Below the pieces are notes generated by a model. That model saw nothing but the letters and a program-made list of their open reading frames with translations, was not told the DNA's origin and did no database searches. Made by a program: the position numbers and the translations under genes. This document shows positions 1 through 8,760 of a stretch of DNA of 64,000 nucleotides, piece after piece (positions within the stretch are counted from its first letter, which is position 1; each line of letters begins with the position of its first letter). The DNA comes from Arachidicoccus rhizosphaerae (GTDB taxonomy: Bacteria; Bacteroidota; Bacteroidia; Chitinophagales; Chitinophagaceae): contig NZ_FNQY01000010.1 of assembly GCF_900107765.1 (NCBI RefSeq), positions 62,001 to 126,000 on the forward strand, in the 5' to 3' direction.

Positions 1-519
1 GCGGCCGCGTTATATCAGCCGGTTGTCCATAAAATCCAGGAAGATGCCGCCAAATTTGAAGCTCAGGTAGAAGCTGCCTTATATATCTCTACTATTATCT
101 GTTATGCGCAGGGTCTTTCCTTATTAGTCAAAGCCTCCGAAGAACTGCAGATGGAAATCCCATTAAAGGATGTTGTAAAAATATGGAGAGGCGGTTGTAT
201 TATCCGCTCTACCCTGCTGGAAACCTTCTACCAGGCCTACCTGAAAGATCCGAATCTATCTAACGTACTGCTGGACCCGACCATCGCAGGGGAAGTGAAA
301 GCCGGGCAACAGGATTTAAGAGACGTCGTGTCTCAGGCAGCCAAAAGCGGCATCGCGATTGGTGCTATTCAGAGCTCTCTGGCTTATCTGGAGTCTTTTG
401 TTTCCGCAAAAATGCCTACCAATCTGATCCAGGCACAAAGAGACAATTTTGGCTCCCATACCTATCAGCGCACGGATAAAGAAGGCATCTTCCACACTGA
501 ATGGGAACAGCATCCATAA
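1..519 (+). CDS. gnd: 6-phosphogluconate dehydrogenase, decarboxylating (3' part)
   Basis: This is the C-terminal 172 residues of 6-phosphogluconate dehydrogenase, which oxidatively decarboxylates 6-phosphogluconate to ribulose-5-phosphate with NADP+ in the cytoplasm. The reading frame is open from base 1, so the start lies outside the window. Family hallmarks visible are the helical-domain stretch with IWRGGCIIRS and the closing segment NLIQAQRDNFGSHTYQRTD followed by GIFHTEW, which matches the conserved substrate-binding tail (QAQRDxFGxHTYxR). The family is about 470 residues, so roughly the last third is seen. The next gene, 75 bases downstream on the same strand, is zwf, and pgl follows further on. 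This is an oxidative pentose phosphate cluster. The intergenic region holds a GGCAGT/ACTGCC hairpin (542-574) without a T-tract. The family call is firm. Confidence 0.96.
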   Translation, partial: AAALYQPVVHKIQEDAAKFEAQVEAALYISTIICYAQGLSLLVKASEELQMEIPLKDVVKIWRGGCIIRSTLLETFYQAYLKDPNLSNVLLDPTIAGEVKAGQQDLRDVVSQAAKSGIAIGAIQSSLAYLESFVSAKMPTNLIQAQRDNFGSHTYQRTDKEGIFHTEWEQHP

Positions 520-594
520 TTTAACCAGTAAAAAATACAAAGGCAGTCAGGGAGATTAACCCCGCTCAACTGCCCTTATCTTAATCATAAAAGC

Positions 595-2130
595 ATGGCT
601 AAAAAGAATAATAATCATAAAAAGCCCTCTTCCACCGTCGTATTTATTTTTGGCGGTAGTGGTGATCTGAACCAGCGCAAATTAACCCCGGCATTATACA
701 ATCTGTTTATAGATGATTTTATGCCTGAAAACTTTGCCATCATTGGCACCGGGCGTACCGATTATTCCAATGAAAAATTCAGGGGACATCTGCTGGAAGG
801 CATCAAAGAATTCTCCAGAAGAAAAAATGACAAAAATGCTACCTGGGAGAATTTCCAGCAGCATATCTCTTATTTGCGTATGGACGCAGATAAACCGGAA
901 GATTACAATGGCATCACCAAGATCATTGATGACTGCGAAAAAACCTGGGGCGAACACCCCAGCGTGCTGTTTTATCTGGCCGTAGCTCCTCAGCTGGTAC
1001 CTGAGATTGCCACCAACCTCAGTAAACTTAAAATTAATAAAGAAGACAAAAAAAATACCCGCATCGTCGTTGAAAAACCATTTGGACATGACCTGCAGAG
1101 CGCCAAAGAACTCAATAGTTTACTGACGGGATTATTTGAAGAAAACCAGATTTATCGTATTGACCATTACTTAGGAAAAGAGACGGTTCAAAATATCCTG
1201 GCGCTGCGTTTTGCCAATGCCTTGTTTGAACCGATCTGGAACTGTAATTATATCGACCATGTCCAGATTACCGCTGCAGAAACCGTGGGTGTTGAAGACA
1301 GAGGTGGTTACTATGAACAGGCTGGTGCCCTGAGAGATATGGTACAAAACCATATATTGCAGGTTCTTTGTATGGTGGCCATGGAAGCCCCGGTTTCCTT
1401 CGAAGCCAATGAAATCCGCAATAAAAAATCAGATGTGCTCAATGCCATCCGTAAAATCAATAAACACGAAGTACAGAAATATGCCGTTCGTGGCCAGTAT
1501 GGCAGCGGATGGATGCAGGGCAAAAAGGAAAAAGCCTATAGAGAGGAAAAAGGTGTCAACCCGGAAAGCGCCACCGATACTTTTGCTGCCGTTAAATTCT
1601 ATATTGATAACTGGCGCTGGCAGGGCGTGCCTTTTTATGTCAGAACCGGTAAACACCTGATGGAAAAGACAACACTGATCACCATTCAGTTCAAGGAAGC
1701 ACCTAAATACGCCTTTCCCTCAGAAGCTTCTGAAACCTGGAGGGCTAACAGGCTAACGATTTCTATTCAACCGGAAATGGATATCCGGCTGAGATTCCAG
1801 GCCAAAAGGCCTGGCCAGACCATGTCGCTCAATCCTGTGGATATGGTATTCAGCTATAATGATAACTACGACGAACCTCAACCGGAGGCCTATGAAACAC
1901 TGCTGTTGGATGCTATGATGGGCAACGCCACACAGTTCATGCGCGGTGACCAGGTCGAGATTGCCTGGGAAGTGGTAGCTCCTATCCTGGAAACCTGGGA
2001 AAGCCGGCCACCGGTAGATTTCCCGAACTATGCACCAGGTTCATGGGGTCCGGAAGATGCAGAAGCCCTGATTGCCAGAGATGGCAGAACCTGGGTCACC
2101 CTGCCTCCGAAAAAAGACAGAAAAGAATAA
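595..2130 (+). CDS. zwf: glucose-6-phosphate 1-dehydrogenase
   Basis: This 511-residue protein has the normal family length. It oxidises glucose-6-phosphate to 6-phosphoglucono-1,5-lactone with NAD(P)+, the entry step of the oxidative pentose phosphate pathway. The N-terminal dinucleotide-binding loop is GGSGDLNQRKLTPALY at residues 20-35 (family GxxGDLxxRKLxPALF). The catalytic signature RIDHYLGKE is at 188-196, with the active-site His and Lys present, and a YVRTGK motif lies further on. ATG 595 gives a short polar N-terminus before the Rossmann strand, as expected. The gene lies between gnd and, after a terminator hairpin, a serine hydrolase and pgl. Nothing in it looks damaged. Confidence 0.97.
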   Translation: MAKKNNNHKKPSSTVVFIFGGSGDLNQRKLTPALYNLFIDDFMPENFAIIGTGRTDYSNEKFRGHLLEGIKEFSRRKNDKNATWENFQQHISYLRMDADKPEDYNGITKIIDDCEKTWGEHPSVLFYLAVAPQLVPEIATNLSKLKINKEDKKNTRIVVEKPFGHDLQSAKELNSLLTGLFEENQIYRIDHYLGKETVQNILALRFANALFEPIWNCNYIDHVQITAAETVGVEDRGGYYEQAGALRDMVQNHILQVLCMVAMEAPVSFEANEIRNKKSDVLNAIRKINKHEVQKYAVRGQYGSGWMQGKKEKAYREEKGVNPESATDTFAAVKFYIDNWRWQGVPFYVRTGKHLMEKTTLITIQFKEAPKYAFPSEASETWRANRLTISIQPEMDIRLRFQAKRPGQTMSLNPVDMVFSYNDNYDEPQPEAYETLLLDAMMGNATQFMRGDQVEIAWEVVAPILETWESRPPVDFPNYAPGSWGPEDAEALIARDGRTWVTLPPKKDRKE

Positions 2131-2147
2131 GTAAATCAATTACTTTA

Positions 2148-2182
2148 AAAAGCCTGAGGACAAAAAATCCTCAGGCTTTTAT
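2148..2182 (+). terminator. intrinsic terminator after zwf
   Basis: A perfect 10-bp stem, AGCCTGAGGA (2151-2160) with TCCTCAGGCT (2168-2177), encloses a 7-base A-rich loop. A short T-run follows and an A-run precedes it. It should end the gnd-zwf transcript and separate it from the hydrolase-pgl pair. Confidence 0.85.
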
Positions 2183-2313
2183 ATAGTTTTTGAGGGCATT
2201 CCATAACCCAGTGGTTTTTTACCAGACCGGCAATTCTTCAGGCTTTAGATTAAAGCGGACACATTGCAGATATGAAGAGGCGATTATACATTTTTCCATT
2301 CCTTACCTCCAGA

Positions 2314-3894
2314 ATGATTAAAAGGGCTTTGATAAACAAATGCGCCAGATTGCCAAGGGCTTTACTGTCTCTGATCGTTATCACGGTACAGCTTCTAAAT
2401 ACGCTGCCGGGCGCCTCCTGCTTATTTGCCCAGGATTTATCCAGCTTACGGGTAAATAACAAAAACGCTTTAACCAGTGAAGCCATAAAACAACTGGACG
2501 GGGTATTGGATTTTATTTTCACCAATCACTTAGCTGTCGGAAGTGTAGCCATACAGCAAAACGGCCAAATACTTTATGAAAGAACCTTAACGCCGGATGT
2601 TTCCGGTAATGGGAAAATACCGGAAAAAGAACCGGATAAAGAAAACCCTTCATTTGTTTATACGACAGGATCCGTCAGTAAGATGTTTACGGCTGTTATG
2701 ATTATGCAGCTGATAGAGGAAGGAAAGCTAAGCCTTGATACAAAACTGAGTAAATATTTTTCAGGCCTTCCAAGTGCAGACAGTATTAGTATTGAAATGC
2801 TGCTGCGTCATAGAAGCGGTCTGCCGGATTATACAATAGACAAAATAGAAAGCCTGAATCAGGATTCTCTGTTCGCCACCGTTCACTACGATTATGGCAG
2901 ACTCCATACTAATTTGGGGTGGCTCCTAGACCCCATCAAAAATCCGGAGGATTCCATTTTGCATATGCTCAGCCACTCCCAGGTGCATTTCAGGCCCAAT
3001 GCCTCATCAGAATACAATAATAGCGGCTATTGGCTACTGGCAGCCATCATTGAAAAATGTACGGGCAGTTCTTTTGACAGTAATTTAAAACGTCGGATAA
3101 CAGACAGGCTAGGCCTAATTCATACGCTCACCGCCGGGCGACTGGAAAAAATGAAGCATAACACGCCATTGAAAATCCGGGAAAGCTATTATTACTGCGG
3201 AGGTTGGCAAAAAAGCGCTGATATCTATTTACCGAGCGTACAAGGTGCGGGGGATATCCTTTCCACCCCTGAAGACTTATTAGCATTCATGCAGGGCTTA
3301 TATCACGGCAAACTCGTCAGTGCAAAAACCCTGGCTTTAATGGATGATTTTCATTATCCGGACAGTAGCCATTTAGGACAGTTTGGTTTAGGCCTGGAAA
3401 GTGCATTATGGCCGGATAACGACTTAGCCGCGGGCCATAGCGGAGACACGTATTTTAACCACGGAGGCGTTTTTTATTTTCCAAAGACCGGATACGCCAT
3501 CTGTTGCCTATTGAACGGCTTATCCCCTCAATTTGAGCGTAATGATATGCTGGATATCCTCTATCATGCGACCCAAAATAAAACGTTGGAACTTCCTTTT
3601 GTTGATAAGTGGCACCCCGCCATCCGGGAAGTAACACCACTTTTGGGCACATATTATTGCGACCGGCTGAAAATGACCATAAGTCTGCTCAATGATGGCA
3701 ACACAGTGATCGTTTATCCTAAAGGTCAGGACGCACTTTGTACTTATTGGACGGCCCCTGACCAGATCAATCAACCTAAATACGACCTAAATATCCATTT
3801 TATGAGGGATAAATCAGCTTTTCAGCTGACGCAACATGGAAAAACCTATAATTTTGTAAAACAAGTGGCCACTAAAAAAAATCAGGAAGCATAA
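2314..3894 (+). CDS. secreted serine hydrolase, beta-lactamase/DD-peptidase fold
   Basis: This is a penicillin-binding-protein-like hydrolase of the class C beta-lactamase/esterase family (Pfam Beta-lactamase type). The three catalytic motifs are visible. Numbered from ATG 2314, they are SVSK at 120-123 (SxxK, nucleophile and base), YNN at 234-236 (YxN) and HGG at 383-385 (the KTG-equivalent). A signal peptide follows ATG 2314 (LLSLIVITVQLL core, then LFAQ). I prefer this start over ATG 2272, which would add a 14-residue basic extension. The product is about 526 residues and probably periplasmic or exported. Its substrate cannot be told from sequence; family members include DD-carboxypeptidases, D-aminopeptidases and esterases. 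It lies 34 bases before pgl on the same strand, so the two may be cotranscribed. No functional link to sugar oxidation is evident. Confidence 0.85.
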   Translation: MIKRALINKCARLPRALLSLIVITVQLLNTLPGASCLFAQDLSSLRVNNKNALTSEAIKQLDGVLDFIFTNHLAVGSVAIQQNGQILYERTLTPDVSGNGKIPEKEPDKENPSFVYTTGSVSKMFTAVMIMQLIEEGKLSLDTKLSKYFSGLPSADSISIEMLLRHRSGLPDYTIDKIESLNQDSLFATVHYDYGRLHTNLGWLLDPIKNPEDSILHMLSHSQVHFRPNASSEYNNSGYWLLAAIIEKCTGSSFDSNLKRRITDRLGLIHTLTAGRLEKMKHNTPLKIRESYYYCGGWQKSADIYLPSVQGAGDILSTPEDLLAFMQGLYHGKLVSAKTLALMDDFHYPDSSHLGQFGLGLESALWPDNDLAAGHSGDTYFNHGGVFYFPKTGYAICCLLNGLSPQFERNDMLDILYHATQNKTLELPFVDKWHPAIREVTPLLGTYYCDRLKMTISLLNDGNTVIVYPKGQDALCTYWTAPDQINQPKYDLNIHFMRDKSAFQLTQHGKTYNFVKQVATKKNQEA

Positions 3895-3928
3895 AAAACA
3901 ATATACTAAACGAGCAATCAATTTTATC

Positions 3929-4663
3929 ATGATGCATATACACAAATCAGAGGACATTGATCAGTTAAGCCGGGACTTCGCAAACTGGTTGCTGAGCTAT
4001 GCCAATCAGAAAATCCAACAGACCGGAGAATTTTCCGTTGCCCTTTCCGGTGGCAGTACGCCCAAAAAACTTCACGTTTTGCTGACCAGTGCAGCCTATA
4101 AAGACAAGACGGATTGGTCTAAATGGCATTTTTTTATGGGTGATGAGCGTTTTGTCCCATTTAATGACGATAGAAGCAATGCCAAAATGTGCTATGAAAC
4201 CTTACTGAATCACATTCCCGTTTCGGAAGATCAGATTCATTTTTACCAGACCGAAGGTATTGAACCTGCCGACAGTGCGGCAGCCTATGAAAAAATGCTT
4301 CGCGGCTTTTATGAAGGTAAAGCGGCGGGCATTGACCTGGTCATTCTGGGCATGGGCGATGACGGGCATACCTTATCTTTATTTCCACACCAGCCCATTA
4401 TCCATGAAACAAAAAAATGGGTAGATAGTTTCTGGCTGGAAGCGCAGGATATGTACCGTATAACGCTGACACATCCGGTGGCCAATCACGCCGGAGCGGT
4501 TGCCTTCTTAGTAGCAGGTCCAGGAAAACAACAGGCGTTAAAAGAAGTATTAGAGGGCAAATACCAGCCTGATTTATATCCCAGCCAGATCATCAGACCC
4601 TCCTCAGGAGAATTACACTGGTTTATTGATAAGGCGGCTGCCGGATTATTATCCGCCAGTTAG
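3929..4663 (+). CDS. pgl: 6-phosphogluconolactonase
   Basis: This 244-residue DevB-type lactonase hydrolyses 6-phosphogluconolactone to 6-phosphogluconate, the step between zwf and gnd. Visible motifs are SGGSTPKKL (40-48) for phosphate binding, the strand WHFFMGDERFVPF followed by DDRSNAKM (about 66-87), and GMGDDGHTLSLFPH (141-154), which carries the catalytic-region GDGHT signature. There are two adjacent ATGs (3929 and 3932); the first is taken, and either gives a complete protein. No signal peptide is present, as expected for a cytoplasmic enzyme. It is the last gene of the pentose phosphate cluster, with a 270-base gap to sdhC. Confidence 0.95.
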   Translation: MMHIHKSEDIDQLSRDFANWLLSYANQKIQQTGEFSVALSGGSTPKKLHVLLTSAAYKDKTDWSKWHFFMGDERFVPFNDDRSNAKMCYETLLNHIPVSEDQIHFYQTEGIEPADSAAAYEKMLRGFYEGKAAGIDLVILGMGDDGHTLSLFPHQPIIHETKKWVDSFWLEAQDMYRITLTHPVANHAGAVAFLVAGPGKQQALKEVLEGKYQPDLYPSQIIRPSSGELHWFIDKAAAGLLSAS

Positions 4664-4832
4664 CCGCTGAACTAACAACAGTTTACACTATTTAGCCCAT
4701 TGCAAAGACTTAATTGTTAATATGCAATCCAGACAGGCTAACCGGGACAGATTTGATGGAAAATTGTGATATAAGCTCATTACGAATGAACTAATTATTA
4801 GGATAATTCTAATCTGAATCAATTATTTTGTG

Positions 4833-4901
4833 AATTGTCAGACAATTGTAAAAAATATTTTTTTTCTATGATGCAAAACTGCTGTTAGTTTAGTAGTTTT
4901 G
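4833..4901 (+). promoter_or_regulatory. candidate sdhCAB promoter with upstream dyad
   Basis: TAGTTTTG (4894-4901) fits the Bacteroidota -7 element TAnnTTTG and lies 32 bases before the sdhC ATG. No good TTTG -33 element lies at the usual spacing. About 54 bases upstream is a perfect hyphenated dyad, AATTGTC-A-GACAATT (4833-4847). It is centred near -68 relative to the expected start, a position typical of activator sites. The promoter call rests on the motif only, and the dyad's function is inference. Confidence 0.5.
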
Positions 4902-4933
4902 CACCAGAAATTATTTAAGACTAAACAAGTGAT

Positions 4934-5605
4934 ATGAGCTTTAAAAAGTTATTAACTTCCGCAGTTGGCAGAAAAATTACCATGGGTGCCACAGGTCTTT
5001 TCCTCGTTCTATTTTTAATTGTACATGTCGGACTGAACCTCTGCGTTTTTGCCAATGACGGCGGAGAAATGTTCAACCAGGCAGCGCATTTTATGGGTGG
5101 AAACTGGGTGCCCAGAATATTGGAAATCGGCCTTTTCTTCTTTTTAATCGTTCATATTATTCAAGGGCTGATCCTGGAAATGAACAATCGTTCCAAAAGA
5201 GGGGTCAGTTATGCTAAAAGTTACGGCAACCGTGGATCTAAATGGTACAGCCGTTCCATGGCTTTATTAGGCACGCTCATTTTAATCTTCCTGGTACTGC
5301 ATATATCTAATTTTTGGTTGCCCAACCGTGTTCATCAGGGATTTTTACTGGGAGAAGAAATTAATCTCTATGAGCGCATGAAAGTGACTTTTAGTGTCGG
5401 TTGGATTGTAATCGTATATCTACTGGGACTGATTGCCCTGGCCTATCATCTGATGCACGGCTTCCAGAGCGCATTTCGTTCCCTGGGTGTACACAATAAT
5501 AAATACAACAAATTACTCACCTGCATCGGACACGGCTTTGCAATCATTGTCCCTGTATTATTCGCTCTGATGCCCCTGAGTTTTTATTTTGGCTGGCTGA
5601 GTTAA
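4934..5605 (+). CDS. sdhC: succinate dehydrogenase cytochrome b subunit
   Basis: This 223-residue integral membrane protein is of the Bacteroidota/B-type succinate:quinone oxidoreductase cytochrome b family. It anchors SdhAB and passes electrons through haem to menaquinone. Five hydrophobic helices can be read at about residues 18-40, 62-82, 109-128, 153-176 and 197-215. Histidines H31, H74, H123 and H172/H175 lie inside them as likely haem b ligands, consistent with a two-haem single-subunit anchor. It is followed by sdhA and sdhB in the order C-A-B typical of this phylum, with no separate sdhD. The start ATG 4934 gives the usual short MSFKKLLTS leader before helix 1. Confidence 0.94.
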   Translation: MSFKKLLTSAVGRKITMGATGLFLVLFLIVHVGLNLCVFANDGGEMFNQAAHFMGGNWVPRILEIGLFFFLIVHIIQGLILEMNNRSKRGVSYAKSYGNRGSKWYSRSMALLGTLILIFLVLHISNFWLPNRVHQGFLLGEEINLYERMKVTFSVGWIVIVYLLGLIALAYHLMHGFQSAFRSLGVHNNKYNKLLTCIGHGFAIIVPVLFALMPLSFYFGWLS

Positions 5606-5611
5606 GCTAGT

Positions 5612-5646
5612 GGTAAAGAACCCCTGAAAAGCCGGGTTCTTTTGTA
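5612..5646 (+). other. hairpin between sdhC and sdhA
   Basis: AAAGAACCC (5615-5623) can pair with GGGTTCTTT (5634-5642), followed by TTG, just after the sdhC stop. It resembles a weak terminator with only a short T-run. In an operon it may act as a processing or partial-termination site that sets subunit ratios. That role is inference. Confidence 0.4.
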
Positions 5647-5685
5647 TGTAAAACCAATCAAATAATAATTACAACTATTTATAGC

Positions 5686-7662
5686 ATGGCATTTGACTCA
5701 AAAGTACCCAAAGGACCATTAGAGAATAAGTGGACAGAATACAAGGACCACTGTAAACTGGTCAACCCCGCCAATAAACGTAAGCTGGAAATCATCGTGA
5801 TTGGTACAGGCCTGGCCGGCGCCAGTGCTGCAGCTTCCTTAGGTGAGATGGGCTATAAAGTAAAAACATTTTGTTTCCAGGATTCCCCCAGAAGAGCACA
5901 CTCTATTGCGGCTCAGGGAGGGATTAACGCGGCCAAAAACTATCAAAATGATGGTGACTCTGTATTCAGATTGTTTTATGACACCTTAAAGGGTGGCGAC
6001 TATCGCTCCAGAGACTCCAACGTTTACAGACTGGCAGAAGTCAGTGCTAATATTATTGATCAATGTGTGGCCCAAGGGGTTCCCTTTGCCAGAGAATACG
6101 GCGGATTGCTGTCCAACCGTTCTTTCGGTGGTGTACAGGTACAGCGTACCTTTTATGCTGCCGGTCAGACAGGCCAGCAGCTTTTGCTGGGTGCCTATAG
6201 CGCCCTGGAAAGACAGGTGGCACTGGGTAACGTAAAAGTCTACGATCGCCATGAAATGCTAGAAGTCGTTAATATCGACGGCAAGGCCAGAGGTATCATC
6301 GCCCGTAACCTGATTACCGGAGAACTGGAAAGACATTTCGGGTATGCCGTCCTTATCTGCAGCGGCGGTTATGGTAACGTATACTTCCTCTCTACCAACG
6401 CCATGGGTTCTAATGTTACCGCAGCCTGGAAGGCGCACAGACATGGTGCTTATTTTGCCAACCCCTGCATGACCCAAATTCACCCGACCTGTATCCCGGT
6501 TACCGGAGATCATCAGTCCAAATTAACACTGATGAGTGAATCCCTGCGTAATGACGGAAGAATCTGGGTACCTAAACAAAAAGACGATAAAAGAAAAGCT
6601 GGCCAGATTCCGGAAGAAGAACGCGACTATTATCTGGAAAGAAGATATCCTGCCTTTGGTAACCTGGTACCACGCGATGTGGCATCCAGAGCGGCCAAGG
6701 AAAGATGTGACGCCGGTTATGGCGTCGGAACGACCAAACAGGCCGTTTACCTTGATTTTGCCGAAGCCATCAACCGTTATGGCACCATTGAATGTGGCAA
6801 ACACGGTATTGAAAACCCTTCCGCTGACGTGATCCGTCACCATGGCCTGGAAGTGGTCAAGGAAAAATACGGTAACCTCTTTGACATGTATGAAAAGATT
6901 ACCGGAGAAAATCCTTACGAGATCCCGATGCGTATCTATCCTGCCATCCACTACACCATGGGCGGACTCTGGGTGGACTATGAACTCATGACCTCCGTAG
7001 AAGGTCTGTATTGCCTCGGTGAGGCTAATTTCAGCGACCATGGAGCCAACCGCCTGGGGGCCTCAGCCCTGATGCAGGGTCTGGCAGATGGTTATTTTGT
7101 GATTCCCTATACTTTAGGCAACTTCCTGGCGGGAGAAATTTACAATAAACCCATTGCAACCGACCACCCCGCTTTTGCTAAAGCAGAAGAGTCCGTCAGA
7201 GAAAGAATTGATCTGCTCATGGGTATCCAAGGTAAACACAGCGTAGACCATTTCCATAAACGTCTGGGTAAGATTATGTGGGAATACTGCGGTATGGCCA
7301 GAAACGAAGCCGGTCTTAAAAAAGCCATTCAGGAAATCAGAGAACTCAGAGCCGAATTCTGGAAAGATTTACGTGTACCGGGTTCTGACAAAGAATACAA
7401 TCCGGAACTGGATAAAGCCGGCCGTGTGGCTGATTTTCTGGAACTGGGTGAACTGATGTGTCTGGACGCTTTGGACCGTGCAGAAAGTTGCGGTGGTCAC
7501 TTTAGAGAAGAGTCTCAGACGCCGGAAGGAGAAGCTCTCAGACATGACGATAAGTTCATGTATGTATCTGCCTGGGAATACAAAGGAGTCGGCGAGTGGG
7601 AACTACACAAAGAACCATTGGTTTACGAAAAAATACAGCCAACGCAGCGGAACTATAAGTAA
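5686..7662 (+). CDS. sdhA: succinate dehydrogenase/fumarate reductase flavoprotein subunit
   Basis: This 658-residue catalytic flavoprotein of complex II oxidises succinate to fumarate, with FAD bound covalently to a histidine. The FAD-binding strand reads [20 protein letters not shown] (from about residue 37). The flavin-linking His is H72 in [17 protein letters not shown]. The substrate-site segments HPTCIP and [17 protein letters not shown] are present. The length fits the Bacteroidota subunit, which is longer than the proteobacterial one (about 590). ATG 5686 is preceded by an A/T-rich 80-base spacer after sdhC. A 197-base spacer follows before sdhB, long for an operon and holding two inverted repeats. 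Confidence 0.96.
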   Translation: MAFDSKVPKGPLENKWTEYKDHCKLVNPANKRKLEIIVIGTGLAGASAAASLGEMGYKVKTFCFQDSPRRAHSIAAQGGINAAKNYQNDGDSVFRLFYDTLKGGDYRSRDSNVYRLAEVSANIIDQCVAQGVPFAREYGGLLSNRSFGGVQVQRTFYAAGQTGQQLLLGAYSALERQVALGNVKVYDRHEMLEVVNIDGKARGIIARNLITGELERHFGYAVLICSGGYGNVYFLSTNAMGSNVTAAWKAHRHGAYFANPCMTQIHPTCIPVTGDHQSKLTLMSESLRNDGRIWVPKQKDDKRKAGQIPEEERDYYLERRYPAFGNLVPRDVASRAAKERCDAGYGVGTTKQAVYLDFAEAINRYGTIECGKHGIENPSADVIRHHGLEVVKEKYGNLFDMYEKITGENPYEIPMRIYPAIHYTMGGLWVDYELMTSVEGLYCLGEANFSDHGANRLGASALMQGLADGYFVIPYTLGNFLAGEIYNKPIATDHPAFAKAEESVRERIDLLMGIQGKHSVDHFHKRLGKIMWEYCGMARNEAGLKKAIQEIRELRAEFWKDLRVPGSDKEYNPELDKAGRVADFLELGELMCLDALDRAESCGGHFREESQTPEGEALRHDDKFMYVSAWEYKGVGEWELHKEPLVYEKIQPTQRNYK

Positions 7663-7705
7663 TAGGAACTTTAAGCAAAGTCGGCCACCAAGGGATCTGG
7701 TTCGC

Positions 7706-7789
7706 ATTTTTTAAGCAAATACCCTTAAAAAATACCCATCAGTCCACGATCTTAATATTATAACTTAATACGAGAACCTGAGCCGGTTC
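7706..7789 (+). repeat. two inverted repeats in the sdhA-sdhB spacer
   Basis: A perfect 10-bp A/T-rich stem, ATTTTTTAAG (7706-7715) with CTTAAAAAAT (7724-7733), has an 8-base loop. A 5-bp GAACC/GGTTC hairpin follows (7774-7778 with 7785-7789). Both lie in the 197-base gap between two subunits of one complex. They may stabilise or process the mRNA; function is unknown. Confidence 0.5.
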
Positions 7790-7859
7790 AATGCCTTACG
7801 AACCAATTCTAAGTCGCAAAGCAAAGGCCCGGTAAAAGGATAAATACAAAATAGGCATT

Positions 7860-8627
7860 ATGGAACATTACAATATGCATTTGACGCTCAAGGTATGGCG
7901 CCAGCCTGGTACAAACGCTCAAGGTGGATTTAAGAGCTATGAAGTAGATAATATCTCTTCAGAAATGTCTTTCCTTGAAATGTTTGATGTCCTCAATGAA
8001 AGACTTATTGAGGAAGGAGAAGATCCTATCGCTTTTGACCACGACTGCAGAGAAGGTATCTGCGGAGCCTGCTCGATGGTGATTGACGGTAAACCTCATG
8101 GCCCTTGGGCAAAAAACACAACCTGTCAGTTGCATATGCGTGCTTTCCAGGACGGGGATACGATTATTGTGGAACCATGGAGAGCTAAAGCCTTCCCGGT
8201 TATCAAAGACCTGATGGTGGACAGATCGGCCTTTGACAGAGTCATCCAGGCAGGTGGTTACATTTCCGTAAATACAGGTAATGCAGCCGATGCCAATGCG
8301 ATACCCATTGATAAGAAATCTGCTGATGACGCCTTTGCAGCTGCTGCCTGTATCGGCTGCGGCGCTTGCGTCGCTGCCTGCAAAAATAGTTCTGCCATGT
8401 TGTTCGCAGGCGCTAAAGTCTCCCAGCTGGCACTGCTGCCTCAAGGGGACCCGGAAAGAAGCACCCGCGTTATTGAAATGGTGGCGCAGATGGATAAGGA
8501 AGGATTTGGTTCCTGTACGGCAACAGGCGCCTGTGAAGCGACCTGTCCGAAGGGAATTTCCATCACCAATATTGCGCGCCTGAACAAGGAATATCTGCGT
8601 GCGGTACTTACCAGCGAAGAAGCGTAA
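7860..8627 (+). CDS. sdhB: succinate dehydrogenase/fumarate reductase iron-sulfur subunit
   Basis: This 255-residue electron-transfer subunit of complex II has all its cluster ligands visible. The [2Fe-2S] site is C63, C68, C71 and C89 (CREGICGAC then TTCQLHM). The [4Fe-4S] and [3Fe-4S] sites are formed from C164, C167, C170, C174 ([11 protein letters not shown]) and C219, C225, C229 ([14 protein letters not shown]). It carries electrons from SdhA FAD to the SdhC haems and quinone. The start ATG 7860 gives an N-terminal beta-grasp ferredoxin fold directly. A strong terminator follows, so this is the last gene of sdhCAB. Confidence 0.96.
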   Translation: MEHYNMHLTLKVWRQPGTNAQGGFKSYEVDNISSEMSFLEMFDVLNERLIEEGEDPIAFDHDCREGICGACSMVIDGKPHGPWAKNTTCQLHMRAFQDGDTIIVEPWRAKAFPVIKDLMVDRSAFDRVIQAGGYISVNTGNAADANAIPIDKKSADDAFAAAACIGCGACVAACKNSSAMLFAGAKVSQLALLPQGDPERSTRVIEMVAQMDKEGFGSCTATGACEATCPKGISITNIARLNKEYLRAVLTSEEA

Positions 8628-8657
8628 CCTGAGCTATTAAGCAAGCGTTTTGTTATA

Positions 8658-8712
8658 TAAAAAGATGCCAGCCTTTGAGTTTGTATGACTTAAAGGCTGG
8701 CATCTTTTTTAA
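8658..8712. terminator. bidirectional terminator between sdhB and the T9SS gene
   Basis: A 16-bp perfect stem, AAAGATGCCAGCCTTT (8661-8676) with AAAGGCTGGCATCTTT (8692-8707), has T-runs on the 3' side of either strand. It sits between the convergent sdhB and 8761-10113 genes and can stop both. Confidence 0.9.
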
Positions 8713-8760
8713 TGTTCGTCGAGATAACCGGGGAAGGGATCGGCTGATATGGGTAATGCG

